Shown one piece after another: positions 38,652 to 47,834 of a stretch of 64,000 nt of DNA; the stretch's first letter is position 1, and each line of letters begins with the position of its first letter. Below the pieces are notes generated by a model that was not told the origin of the DNA, searched no databases, and saw nothing but the letters and a program-made list of their open reading frames with translations. The position numbers and the translations under genes are program-made. Origin of the DNA: Beggiatoa alba B18LD (GTDB lineage Bacteria > Pseudomonadota > Gammaproteobacteria > Beggiatoales > Beggiatoaceae); the NCBI RefSeq assembly GCF_000245015.1, contig NZ_JH600070.1:3678684-3742683 (forward strand), read 5' to 3'.

Positions 38652-39566
38652 ATGGCTGATCGGCGTTTACAAGTGTTTTATACCGTTGCGCGTTTATTGA
38701 GTTTTACCAAAGCAGCGGAAGCATTACACATGACACAACCTGCGGTTACTTTCCAAGTTCGGCAGTTAGAAGAGCATTTTAATACCCGTTTATTTGACCG
38801 CACACACAATCGAATTGCCTTAACCGAAGTTGGAAAACGGGTATTTTTTCATGCTGAGAAAGTCTTTGAGCAATATGCACTGATGGAAAATGATGTGCGG
38901 GAAATGACAGGCAATATGAGCGGATTTTTATTAATCGGTGCAAGTACAACCATTGCCGAATATATGTTACCCGCGCTGTTAGGCGATTTTAAAAATAAAT
39001 ATCCTGATGTCGGTATCCGTTTAAAAGTCTCAAATACAGAAGAAATTGTTTCCATGGTTGAAGACAATATGATTGATTTAGGCGTGGTAGAAGCCCCTGT
39101 CGGTAATAAAAGTTTAGCGGTGGAATTGTGTCGAATGGATGAATTAGTGGCGATTGTACCGATGAATCATCCTTTAACCCGAAAAACAGCCGTAACACCG
39201 CAAGAGTTAGCGACTTATCCATTTATTTTCCGTGAAGAAGGGTCGGGCACGCGGGAAGTTGTGATGGAGTATTTAACCCGTGCAGGGTTGTCTTTGTATG
39301 ATTTAAATGTCGTGATGGAATTAGGCAGTTCTGAGTCAATTAAGGGCGCAGTAACATCAGGCATGGGCATTTCTATTTTATCGCGGGCAGCAATTCAAAA
39401 AGAGTTACAGCTTAGAACCTTAAAGCAAGTGCAATTAATGCCCCGTTTAGAAAGACCATTTTCATTCGTACATCAAAAACAAAAATTCCGTTTTCGGGCA
39501 ATGGAAGAACTTTTAAAATTTGCGAGCCATTACTGTAGTACGCGCCCATTGCAAAGTGTGGCGTAA
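38652..39566 (+). CDS. LysR-family transcriptional regulator
   Basis: 304 residues. The N-terminal helix-turn-helix RLLSFTKAAEALHMTQPAVTFQVRQLEEHF is typical. The C-terminal effector domain starts near GFLLIGASTTIAEYMLP. The close match to the CysB/CbbR-like group with the phrase TQPAVTFQ suggests control of anion or sulfur/carbon metabolism, but the target is not evident: the divergent neighbours are lspA-gspK-pgm. LysR proteins usually control a divergent gene. Confidence 0.88.
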   Translation: MADRRLQVFYTVARLLSFTKAAEALHMTQPAVTFQVRQLEEHFNTRLFDRTHNRIALTEVGKRVFFHAEKVFEQYALMENDVREMTGNMSGFLLIGASTTIAEYMLPALLGDFKNKYPDVGIRLKVSNTEEIVSMVEDNMIDLGVVEAPVGNKSLAVELCRMDELVAIVPMNHPLTRKTAVTPQELATYPFIFREEGSGTREVVMEYLTRAGLSLYDLNVVMELGSSESIKGAVTSGMGISILSRAAIQKELQLRTLKQVQLMPRLERPFSFVHQKQKFRFRAMEELLKFASHYCSTRPLQSVA

Positions 39567-39576
39567 AATCCAACAG

Positions 39577-39612
39577 ACCTGCTAGGTTTTTAAAACCTAG
39601 TAGGTTTATGTT
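39577..39612 (+). terminator. Terminator of the LysR gene, part of the repeat family
   Basis: Arms ACCTGCTAGGTTTT (39577-39590) and AAAACCTAGTAGGT (39592-39605), followed by TTATGTTTT. About 20 bases on, TTCGCCGAACTGTGGTTA resembles the outer arm of repeats A and B, so this looks like a reduced copy. Confidence 0.7.
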
Positions 39613-39848
39613 TTATTTTGGAAAATTCGCCGAACTGTGGTTATTTTTAATGAAACTTGTGATGTTTATACAGAATTTGGCTTATTTTTATTCTTTATCT
39701 GCTTAACATAAACTACGATAATGCAAAGTTTTTCTGAATAAATTCAGATTTTGCAAGATTGGGTCAGTATTTATCTATGTGCTTGTATCCCGCCTAAAAA
39801 TCCCTAGCTTATTACTGTAATACGTTTTTTTAAGAGGAAAGTTTATTC

Positions 39849-41849
39849 ATGAGCTTATTAATGGATGCGTTGCACCAAGCAGAGTTTAGCAAACAGCATA
39901 AGCCTATGGATAAAAAGGATGATTCTGTCATAGGTGATGAGAATGTAGCGATACAAACGCCCGTGTTAGCGGATGATGTGCATGTGTTAGATTGGAATCC
40001 TGCATTAATTCCAAGCGCAGAAGCACTCGTGATTAAAGTGAATCATCTGGATTTGCCCAATTCACCAACAGCAGAAAATGTGAGTAATGAACAAGATAAT
40101 GATATTTTACGATGGGATGCCGATTTAATCTGTGAAACGACGGCTACAATGACCGTAAGTGAAGACGAATTAATCTTGATTGATGATTCTACAACGTCAT
40201 CATCTACTTCCCTACAAGACGTTTCTGATACTTCCGTAGAAACAGCTTTAGTCTGGGATGATGCATTAAAATTAGTCGATGATGAAGTTTTAGAGCTTGA
40301 ACCAAACGGAGAAATAGACAATAAAGAGACAAGATTAGTCTGGGCTGATGAATTGTTTATTCAATCCAGCCGTGAATTAGATGATACGCCTTCTCGTTCA
40401 TCTCCTGACTCAAGCCAAACCTCACACGATTTAGAAAGTCGTTCAGCCCATCAGCTTTATTTAACGATGGGAGATGAAAATAGTGAAAGTCCGATAACGA
40501 CTGAAAATAGAGACGCAAGCCCAACAGCAAGAGCCTTTACGCCTGATACATCTGAAGAAACTACTGAAAAAACTGTGGATAAAGCGACGCATTTAACATG
40601 GGATGACGCTATTTTTTCAACACCACATCCCAGCGTGGCTGAAAGACAGCACAATGTACATCGGATTTTATCAGCGTCCTCAGCACGTCCTGTTAACACT
40701 CAATCTTATTGGGCAATTGCTGGTTTAGGTCTATTTTTAGGTGTCGCAGGTTTGTATTATTTTGATAATATTGTTTCTGATACGATGTTGTCAGCTAAAA
40801 ATATAACAGGTAATGCACAACATAATCCTATTCCTCTTCAAGCACATGCGCGGAGTAATCAGCCTAGTCAAATCGTGCCTTTAACCATAGAGCCAATGCA
40901 TATTGGTATCAGCGAAGAAGGAGATTTGAATGATTCAGAAGCCAATGGCACAACGCAAGCGGAAAAGCTCTCTACTGATGAAAAACCAACATTAACCATT
41001 CCTAAAGCGTCTTCTTTATTGAGTGCACGCGATACAAACAACGCATTATTAAATCTATTAGCACTAAAATCCGCAACGCAAAACTCCGCTACAGAAACAG
41101 TAACATCCACTAATAGCCCACCCTCTCCAACGGTGACAACGACAAACCCTACTTCGTCTGTCAGTGCGCATACGGTTGATGCTGAAGTTGAAAAAATTAG
41201 TATTCGTCGGACAGTACGCAATAAAAACGAGTTAGTCAGTCATTTGACAACGGCATATACAGCATTACAACAGGGTAATTTAACAACAGCTAACCGTTAT
41301 TACTTACAAGTATTACAACAAGATGCCAATAATCGGGATGCTTTGCTAGGAATGGCAGCGATTGCCAGTAAACAGCAACAAGCAAATCTTGCAAAAACTT
41401 ATTATCAACGGGTATTAAATCATTATCCACAAGACCCCGTCGCTAAAATGGGGCTATTACAAATTTTACCGACTCAAGATATTGAGCAACAAAAAAATCA
41501 GTTAAAACAACTTTTACAAGAACAACCGCAAGCCGCTTATTTACACTTTGGTTTAGGCAATGCTTATGCAACACAAGGACAATGGCGCAGTGCGCAAGAA
41601 GCCTATTTCAATGCATATCGTTACGACAAACAAAAAGCAGATTATGCGTATAACTTAGCGGTTAGTTTGGAACATTTGAATAAACCACAACTTGCCATTC
41701 CTTATTATCAACAAGCATTGCAATTAGCCTCGCAACAAGCCGTGAGCTTTGACCCACACGCTTTGCAAACTTATCTTGCTGACTTAAATATTGCCCTACC
41801 AACGAATCAAACAACCGACGCGCTTTCCGAATTAGCAAATTCACACTAA
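39849..41849 (+). CDS. TPR membrane protein with five repeated W-D motifs, secretion/pilus associated
   Basis: 666 residues. The start MSLLMDALHQAEFSK is shared by MshN/GspB-like accessory proteins. Residues 40-260 are acidic and low in order, and contain five short motifs around Trp49, 89, 136, 165 and 251 (LDWNPAL, LRWDADL, LVWDDAL, LVWADEL, LTWDDAI). One membrane helix follows at about 288-305. The outer part has Ser/Thr-rich linker, then TPR repeats from about 400 to 640 (TTAYTALQQGNLTTANRYYL; YLHFGLGNAYATQGQWRSAQ). Thus the motif region would be cytoplasmic and the TPRs periplasmic. The GspE-type ATPase gene follows after 134 bases. Confidence 0.7.
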   Translation: MSLLMDALHQAEFSKQHKPMDKKDDSVIGDENVAIQTPVLADDVHVLDWNPALIPSAEALVIKVNHLDLPNSPTAENVSNEQDNDILRWDADLICETTATMTVSEDELILIDDSTTSSSTSLQDVSDTSVETALVWDDALKLVDDEVLELEPNGEIDNKETRLVWADELFIQSSRELDDTPSRSSPDSSQTSHDLESRSAHQLYLTMGDENSESPITTENRDASPTARAFTPDTSEETTEKTVDKATHLTWDDAIFSTPHPSVAERQHNVHRILSASSARPVNTQSYWAIAGLGLFLGVAGLYYFDNIVSDTMLSAKNITGNAQHNPIPLQAHARSNQPSQIVPLTIEPMHIGISEEGDLNDSEANGTTQAEKLSTDEKPTLTIPKASSLLSARDTNNALLNLLALKSATQNSATETVTSTNSPPSPTVTTTNPTSSVSAHTVDAEVEKISIRRTVRNKNELVSHLTTAYTALQQGNLTTANRYYLQVLQQDANNRDALLGMAAIASKQQQANLAKTYYQRVLNHYPQDPVAKMGLLQILPTQDIEQQKNQLKQLLQEQPQAAYLHFGLGNAYATQGQWRSAQEAYFNAYRYDKQKADYAYNLAVSLEHLNKPQLAIPYYQQALQLASQQAVSFDPHALQTYLADLNIALPTNQTTDALSELANSH

Positions 41850-41983
41850 TTTAGATTAGAAAAGTCTTCCAGATAATACCGAACAATGCATGACAAGCGT
41901 GGCGAATAGGAATAGCATTTGCAATTAATGTATTATCTCTTCCGTTACTCCTACTCGTTGCTGCTTGATAGATTACACTGCTT

Positions 41984-43708
41984 ATGAATCCAGTTGCCTC
42001 ACCAACACTTAACCACGAAATCGCACGCCCCCGTTTAGGAGAAATTCTAATTAGTCAGCAGATTATCAGTGCTGACCAACTTAAAGTTGCGCTCACAGAA
42101 CAGAAAAAGACGCAAGAACAACTAGGCAAAATTTTAGTTAAACTCGGCTTTGTCTCTGAAGCCGTGATGCGCGATTTATTAGGACAAACTTTAGGACAAA
42201 GTAGTATTGAATTGTCCAAATTAGTCGTTGACCACGAAACATTAAGCCTTGTACCGAAACAATTAGCCCGCCGTTATTCTCTTATTCCCATTAGTTTTGA
42301 TAAAAAAGCAAATTTCTTACGTGTTGCAATGGCTGATATTTTCAATGTTTTAGCCATTGACCAATTGGTTGCGACCTTAGGGGGAAATATTCGGGTTGAG
42401 CCATTGCTCGCCAGTGAAGCAGAAATTTTATCGGCGATTGACCATTTTTATGGCTATAACCTCTCTTTAGATGGGATTTTGCATGAAATTGAAACGGGTG
42501 AAGTTGATTACCAAAGTTTACCCGCAGGACGGGAAGAATATAGTCAACCCTTTGTCCGTTTAGTTGATGCGTTACTTTCTGATGCGGTTAAACGGGGCGC
42601 GTCCGATATTCACTTTGAACCCGAAAAAGGCTTTTTACGGATACGTTACCGCTTAGATGGTGTATTACAACAAATTCGTAGCTTGCATAAAAGTTATTGG
42701 TCAGCGATTGCGGTGCGCATTAAAGTGTTAGCGGGTTTAAATATCGCGGAGAATCGCATCCCCCAAGATGGACGAATTAGCTTAACCCTTGCAGGACGTT
42801 TAATCGATTTTCGGGTGTCTGTGCAGCCAACGATTTACGGCGAAAACATTGTATTGCGGATTTTAGACAGTCAACGCGGTCTGTTATCGCTCAATCAATT
42901 AGGATTAATGGATGATAGTTTACAGACATTAAAACTCATGGTTGCACGCCCTGAAGGGCTTATTTTAATTACAGGGCCAACAGGGAGCGGGAAAACGACA
43001 ACGTTGTATTCTGTACTGAATCATCTCAATACAGAAGCAGTTAATATCATGACCTTAGAAGACCCCGTCGAATATGCTTTAGGGCGGGTACGACAAACGG
43101 CGGTTAATGAAGGGGTTAAACTCGATTTTGTCACAGGCGTGCGCTCAATTTTACGACAAGACCCTGATATTATTCTGGTTGGGGAAATTCGTGATGAAGA
43201 GACGGCAGAAATGGCTTTTCGGGCTGCGATGACAGGGCATCAAGTCTATTCAACCTTACATACCAATTCAGCAATTGGTGCGATTCCGCGTTTATTAGAT
43301 ATTGGCGTACAACCTGATTTAATGGCGGATAACATTATCGGTATTATCGGACAACGCTTAGTTCGCAAACTCTGTTCGCATTGCAAACAACCCTACCCCC
43401 CAGCAGATATGCACCGTCGTTTATTAGGCTTATCGGTCAATCAAACCGCGACACTTTACCGTGCAACGGGTTGTGAACAATGCGAACAACGTGGCTATAA
43501 AGGACGTTTAGCCCTGATGGAAATTTTACGCTTAGATGATGGCTTACAAGAACTCATTGCTCATCGAGCCACCACCTATGATATTAAACATCATACGCAA
43601 CGTGCAGGCTTTCGTGCCTTAGCACAAGAAGGCATCCGACGTGTTTTAGAAGGCATTACCAGTTTAGAAGAAGTTGCGCGGGTAGTTGATTTAACAAGCC
43701 AACTTTAA
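41984..43708 (+). CDS. GspE/PilB-family secretion ATPase (MshE-like)
   Basis: 574 residues. An N-terminal T2SSE_N domain begins RLGEILISQQIISADQLKVAL. Walker A GPTGSGKTTT is near residue 331, the Asp box LEDPVEYAL follows, then the Walker B segment PDIILVGEIRDEETAE and the His box MTGHQVYSTLHTN. A C4 zinc site is formed by CSHCKQ (about 464) and CEQCEQRGYKG (about 497). It powers assembly of a type II secretion pseudopilus or type IV pilus. The pairing with a MshN-like TPR protein suggests an MSHA-like or secretion role distinct from the main pilB. Confidence 0.9.
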   Translation: MNPVASPTLNHEIARPRLGEILISQQIISADQLKVALTEQKKTQEQLGKILVKLGFVSEAVMRDLLGQTLGQSSIELSKLVVDHETLSLVPKQLARRYSLIPISFDKKANFLRVAMADIFNVLAIDQLVATLGGNIRVEPLLASEAEILSAIDHFYGYNLSLDGILHEIETGEVDYQSLPAGREEYSQPFVRLVDALLSDAVKRGASDIHFEPEKGFLRIRYRLDGVLQQIRSLHKSYWSAIAVRIKVLAGLNIAENRIPQDGRISLTLAGRLIDFRVSVQPTIYGENIVLRILDSQRGLLSLNQLGLMDDSLQTLKLMVARPEGLILITGPTGSGKTTTLYSVLNHLNTEAVNIMTLEDPVEYALGRVRQTAVNEGVKLDFVTGVRSILRQDPDIILVGEIRDEETAEMAFRAAMTGHQVYSTLHTNSAIGAIPRLLDIGVQPDLMADNIIGIIGQRLVRKLCSHCKQPYPPADMHRRLLGLSVNQTATLYRATGCEQCEQRGYKGRLALMEILRLDDGLQELIAHRATTYDIKHHTQRAGFRALAQEGIRRVLEGITSLEEVARVVDLTSQL

Positions 43709-43950
43709 GCAAGACTCTTCAACCACGTATTAACTTCTTCCTCTGTGGGCACTTTAGCTTTTTTCGTCATCACCTTTCCATTCAATGTTACTGTGGGTGT
43801 AGATAAGACCCCCGCAATAGCCATTTCTTGATAATCTGTGACTTTTTTCAGGGTAAATGGAAGATTTTGGGCAGTTAATACTTGGCGAATCAAGTTTTCT
43901 GTATTACTACAATTTGCACAACCTGGTCCATACACAATAAACTCGTACAT
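43705..43950 (-). CDS. Small thioredoxin-like redox protein
   Basis: About 81 residues. YGPGCANCSNTENLI gives the CxxC active site (Cys-Ala-Asn-Cys), and VLSTPTVTLNGKVM supplies the cis-proline loop. Start at 43950 puts GAGG 6 bases upstream; a GTG at 43962 overlapping the permease stop is possible. Proteins of this type often follow permeases of the neighbouring family and may reduce or assist it. Its stop overlaps the end of the converging ATPase gene by 4 bases. Confidence 0.82.
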   Translation of the reverse strand: MYEFIVYGPGCANCSNTENLIRQVLTAQNLPFTLKKVTDYQEMAIAGVLSTPTVTLNGKVMTKKAKVPTEEEVNTWLKSLA

Positions 43951-43958
43951 CATAAACC

Positions 43959-44972
43959 TCACATGATAGCGTTAAATAAATACCCAACAGTTAAAATTCC
44001 CAAAGCAACAATACTGATGAAAGTCACAATAAGACGGACTTTTAACACCTTGCGTAAAATAATCATTTCAGGCAACGATAAGGCAGTAACTGCCATCATA
44101 AATACCAACACTGTCCCTAAAGCTGCGCCTTTAGCGAGTAAGGCTTGTACAATGGGAATAACGCCAGCAGCGTTGGAATACATCGGAATCCCAACAAGAA
44201 TGGCTAAAGGCACTGACCACCAACTTGCCCCCAGTAGAGAAGCTAAAATATTTTCAGGGACATAACCATGAATTCCTGCCCCAACGGCAATCCCTAATAA
44301 TACATAGAACCAGACTTTGCCAACGATATCGCGCACAGCTTGTATGCCTAACTCGATGCGATCATTCATTGTCAACCGTGCTTCAGCACTATCTGGCATT
44401 GGCGGGATTTTATAAACCCAATCTTCTACATACTGTTCCATACCGAGTTTTCCCAACACATAGCCTGATAGAATTGCAATGATTAACCCCATGCTTAAAT
44501 ACAAGCCTGCGATATGCCAGCCAAATAAACCAAATAACAACCCTAGCGCGATTTCATTCACCATTGGGGCTGCGATTAAAAATGCAAAAGTGACTCCTAA
44601 GGGCACACCTGCGGTGAGAAATCCAATAAACAGCGGTACAGCAGAACAGGAACAAAATGGGGTAACTACGCCGAGTAATGCAGCAAGAATATGGCTTAGA
44701 AAATTTGCTTTACCTGCTAATAAGGCGCGGGTAGATTCTGGCGTGAAAAAAGAACGAATGACCCCCATTATGAAAATAATCAATGAAAGTAATAATAAAA
44801 CTTTTGGAACTTCAAAAATAAAAAAAGCCACAGCAATGCCAAAAGCATTCGTTTTAGATAAGCCAAAAATTTGGTAAACCAATGCTTCAGTCAATACTTG
44901 TAAATTGAGATATAACAGTAGCCACAGGATAAATGCGCCACTTAATTTTAGAGCCAATATGGGTAGTGACAT
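43959..44972 (-). CDS. DUF318/ArsP-type permease
   Basis: About 337 residues and about eight hydrophobic helices. The core motif VVTPFCSCSAVPLFIGFLTAGVP, and a second half LVGIPMYSNAAGVIPIV, define the family, whose members transport arsenic compounds or other soft solutes. The reading frame opens at 45029, but that ATG lies within an operator-like palindrome; MSLPILALKLSGAFILW from 44972 is a better start, though no strong ribosome site is seen. Operon with the thioredoxin-like gene. Confidence 0.83.
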   Translation of the reverse strand: MSLPILALKLSGAFILWLLLYLNLQVLTEALVYQIFGLSKTNAFGIAVAFFIFEVPKVLLLLSLIIFIMGVIRSFFTPESTRALLAGKANFLSHILAALLGVVTPFCSCSAVPLFIGFLTAGVPLGVTFAFLIAAPMVNEIALGLLFGLFGWHIAGLYLSMGLIIAILSGYVLGKLGMEQYVEDWVYKIPPMPDSAEARLTMNDRIELGIQAVRDIVGKVWFYVLLGIAVGAGIHGYVPENILASLLGASWWSVPLAILVGIPMYSNAAGVIPIVQALLAKGAALGTVLVFMMAVTALSLPEMIILRKVLKVRLIVTFISIVALGILTVGYLFNAIM

Positions 44973-45011
44973 GGTATTTACATTATTTATAGAGGTCTTG
45001 GTATTATCATT

Positions 45012-45031
45012 ATATACGAATATTCGCATAT
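45012..45031 (-). promoter_or_regulatory. ArsR-type operator upstream of the permease
   Basis: Nearly perfect 20-bp palindrome ATATACGAATATTCGCATAT centred on GAATATTC, within AT-rich DNA. This is the kind of site used by ArsR-family repressors, including the sulfide-sensing BigR/SqrR group. No such repressor gene is in the window. Confidence 0.5.
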
Positions 45032-45167
45032 TATAATGTAATCGTTTCTTATATAACGTCAGGTTTTAGTTGTTAGTTAATCTTAAGACTTTTGTCTGAA
45101 TTAAGTTTTACGTGTTGAAAACCTAAACTTGTTTAGCACTACTAAATAAATTGTATTTTTCTAACAA

Positions 45168-45567
45168 TAACCTGAGTTCGGCGAGTTTCTTTTAAAAAGA
45201 CAACAGTTTGTCTGAATCAGAATTTTCAGAATTAAAAAGACAAGAAAATTAAAAGAATAAAAAATTATGTTTTTAATTGTTTTTAATTCTGCTAATTCTG
45301 AAAATTCTGTGAATTCTGATTCAGACAAAAAAAGACCTGCTAGGTTTTCAAAACCTAGCAGGTCTATCGGAACACGCGAAAAGGGCTGAGGGATTGGCAG
45401 AGATTACTCTCTTGTTTTTCATCGGGATTCACCAGACAAGATTAAAACATTGTCTGAATCAGGATTTAAAACCCTCAAACCAAAAAGTCAGGTGAATGAT
45501 GCTTTTTAATCCTGCTAATCCTGAAAATCCTGTGAATCCTGATTCAGACAAGCTGTTGTCTTTTTTA
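45168..45567. repeat. Nested palindromic repeat, copy C (compound)
   Basis: Left arm TAACCTGAGTTCGGCGAG at 45168; no matching right arm was found. Contains two CTGAATC/GATTCAG palindrome units, with a CCTGCTAGG hairpin near 45341-45364 between them. The segment 45411-45439 (CTTGTTTTTCATCGGG...) is the reverse complement, with one difference, of part of copy A at 19484-19512. Fills most of the 594 bases between permease and sensor kinase. Confidence 0.75.
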
Positions 45568-45623
45568 TTATTTAAGATATCCATAAAAACCCTGTTCTTC
45601 TCTACAAAACAACCTATATTCCT

Positions 45624-47159
45624 ATGACTGGTCAATCTCTCGACCCCCATATTCTTATCGTGGATGATAAATCCACTAATATTCAATTTTTAGGGATGGT
45701 TTTACGCCAACAAAACTACCGCATCAGTGTTGCCCAAGATGGTTACCAAGCAATTAAAATTGTTGATAAAATCATCCCTGACCTCATCTTGCTCGATATC
45801 ATGATGCCTGAAATGGATGGTTTTGAAACCTGCTTAAAATTAAAAGAAAATCCTGCACTCAAAAACGTCCCTATCATCTTTCTTACTGCTAAAGATGACA
45901 CAGAAGACATCTTAAAAGGCTTCCAACTCGGCGCGGCGGATTACATCACCAAACCTTTTAACTCAGCGGTTTTACTAGCCCGTGTTGCAACACATATCAA
46001 CTTACGCCAAAAAACCCAGTTACTAGAACAACAACGTCAAAAAACACAAATCGCTTTACAAATTAGTCAAGAAAAATACCGTTTTTTAGTCGAAAACCAA
46101 ACCGATTTTGTGATTAAACTAGACGCACAAGGACAATTCTTATTTGCTAGCCCCTCCTACTGCGAAAAACTCCAAAAAAATGAAAATCAACTCCTTGGGA
46201 CAACATTCACGCAATACTTAATCCCCGAAGAACAAACCAACTTTACGCAACTGTGCGAACAGCTCCAACATCCTCCTCATATAGGACATATAGAACTACA
46301 ACTCCCCCAAACACAGCCCCTATGCTGGGTTGCATGGTCATGTAAAGCCATACTAGGACATGACAAACAAATTCAAGAAATTGTTAGCGTTGGTAGAGAC
46401 ATTACCGCCCGCCGTCAAGCAGAAGAAAAAGCCCGCCAAACACTACACGAACTCGCCCATATCTCCCGCCTCAACACCATGGGCGAAATGACCACCGCGC
46501 TTGCTCATGAAATCAACCAACCCTTAACAGCAATTCTAAGCTTTTCCCAAGCAGGGCTACGCCTCATTGATACACCAAATTTTGATTTAGAAGACCTGCG
46601 CCTTGCTCTCACAGGCATAGAACGCAACAGCAAACTTGCCAGCGAAATTATCAAACGTATTCGCTTTTTTGCACGAAAAGACAAACAATTTAAAAAAGAA
46701 CCGATAGATATTAATCAACTGATTAATGAAGTAGAATATCTCGTTCATCCTGAACTACGTCGCCATCAAGTACAACTAAGCCTAGCACTTAGCCCACACC
46801 TCCCCCCCGTTACGATTGATAACATTCAAATCCAACAAGTGATTTTAAATCTTGTTCGCAATGCAATGGATGCTGTTTTAGCCGTAACAACACAACGCAT
46901 CATTACCATTAAAACCATGCTTTCCAGTCCTCACTATTTAGAAGTTGCGATTTACGACACAGGCATCGGCATTGCCCCTGAAGTAAAAAACACACTCTTT
47001 GAACCTTTTATAACCACTAAAAATAATGGTGTTGGGATTGGTTTATCGATATGTCGGTCTATTATTGATGAACATGGCGGACAACTACACTTTACAGATA
47101 ATCCACAAGGGGGCAGTATTTTCCGTTTTAGCTTACCCATCCGCGAGATAGATAAATGA
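45624..47159 (+). CDS. Receiver-PAS-histidine kinase hybrid sensor
   Basis: 511 residues, no membrane helix. Receiver domain with phospho-acceptor Asp58 in ILLDIMMPEMDG and Lys110 in YITKPF; coiled coil; PAS domain (about 150-265); HisKA with His295 in ALAHEINQPLTAILS, the FixL/DctB-like form; HATPase with NLVRNAMDAVL, DTGIGI and GVGIGLSI. The soluble form with an N-terminal receiver suggests it takes phosphate from another kinase as well as sensing a ligand. It overlaps the next gene by 4 bases (ATGA). Confidence 0.92.
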   Translation: MTGQSLDPHILIVDDKSTNIQFLGMVLRQQNYRISVAQDGYQAIKIVDKIIPDLILLDIMMPEMDGFETCLKLKENPALKNVPIIFLTAKDDTEDILKGFQLGAADYITKPFNSAVLLARVATHINLRQKTQLLEQQRQKTQIALQISQEKYRFLVENQTDFVIKLDAQGQFLFASPSYCEKLQKNENQLLGTTFTQYLIPEEQTNFTQLCEQLQHPPHIGHIELQLPQTQPLCWVAWSCKAILGHDKQIQEIVSVGRDITARRQAEEKARQTLHELAHISRLNTMGEMTTALAHEINQPLTAILSFSQAGLRLIDTPNFDLEDLRLALTGIERNSKLASEIIKRIRFFARKDKQFKKEPIDINQLINEVEYLVHPELRRHQVQLSLALSPHLPPVTIDNIQIQQVILNLVRNAMDAVLAVTTQRIITIKTMLSSPHYLEVAIYDTGIGIAPEVKNTLFEPFITTKNNGVGIGLSICRSIIDEHGGQLHFTDNPQGGSIFRFSLPIREIDK

Positions 47160-47788
47160 AGCCACAACATCCAGCACCACAAGTTTTTGTTGTCGATGAT
47201 GAACCTGATATTCGTGCGGCTATTCGCTTACTCCTAAAAACAGTCGGCTTAAATGTCATCACCTTTGAATCAGCCATAGACTTTCTACAAAAATACCAAC
47301 CTGATTGGACAGGCTGTTTAATTGCCGATGTTCGTATGCCTGGTATGAGTGGTTTAGAACTACAAGCCAAACTCCAAGAAATGAAATCCCCCTTAACACT
47401 CCTGATTATTTCAGGACATGGGGAAGTCGAAATGGCGGTAAAAGCCGTGAAAGCGGGCGCGATGGATTTTATTCAAAAACCCTTTAGCGACCAACGCTTA
47501 TTAGATTGTGTACAAGAAGCCTTGCAACATGGTGTCGAAACTTACCTACGTTACCAAGAAGAAGCAGAAATTATTCACCGCTACGAACAACTGACCAGCC
47601 GTGAAAAAGAAGTGATGTGGCTTGTTGCCGAAGGCAAAGCCAATAAAAATATTGCAACTGAGCTTAATATCAGCGTGCGCACCGTAGAAATTCACCGCGC
47701 CCGTATGATGGAAAAACTCATGATAGACACATTTCCCACCCTCTTGCGCACAGTTACCATTGTAGAAAAAACAATTAAACCGCTATAA
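47156..47788 (+). CDS. FixJ-family LuxR-type response regulator
   Basis: 210 residues. Receiver with Asp58 in LIADVRMPGMSG and Lys in FIQKPF; LuxR helix-turn-helix LTSREKEVMWLVAEGKANKNIATELNIS. Typical FixJ/TtrR-type partner of the upstream kinase, with translational coupling through ATGA. Targets are not evident from neighbours. Confidence 0.93.
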   Translation: MKPQHPAPQVFVVDDEPDIRAAIRLLLKTVGLNVITFESAIDFLQKYQPDWTGCLIADVRMPGMSGLELQAKLQEMKSPLTLLIISGHGEVEMAVKAVKAGAMDFIQKPFSDQRLLDCVQEALQHGVETYLRYQEEAEIIHRYEQLTSREKEVMWLVAEGKANKNIATELNISVRTVEIHRARMMEKLMIDTFPTLLRTVTIVEKTIKPL

Positions 47789-47834
47789 ACTCACGCAGAT
47801 TAATAAAATTAACGCCCTGACCACGCTAATAATT

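Noticed and set aside
45459-45686. Small minus-strand frame of 75 codons in the repeat region
   Set aside because: Lies almost wholly in palindromic repeat C and then overlaps the sensor kinase start; coding would be coincidental.
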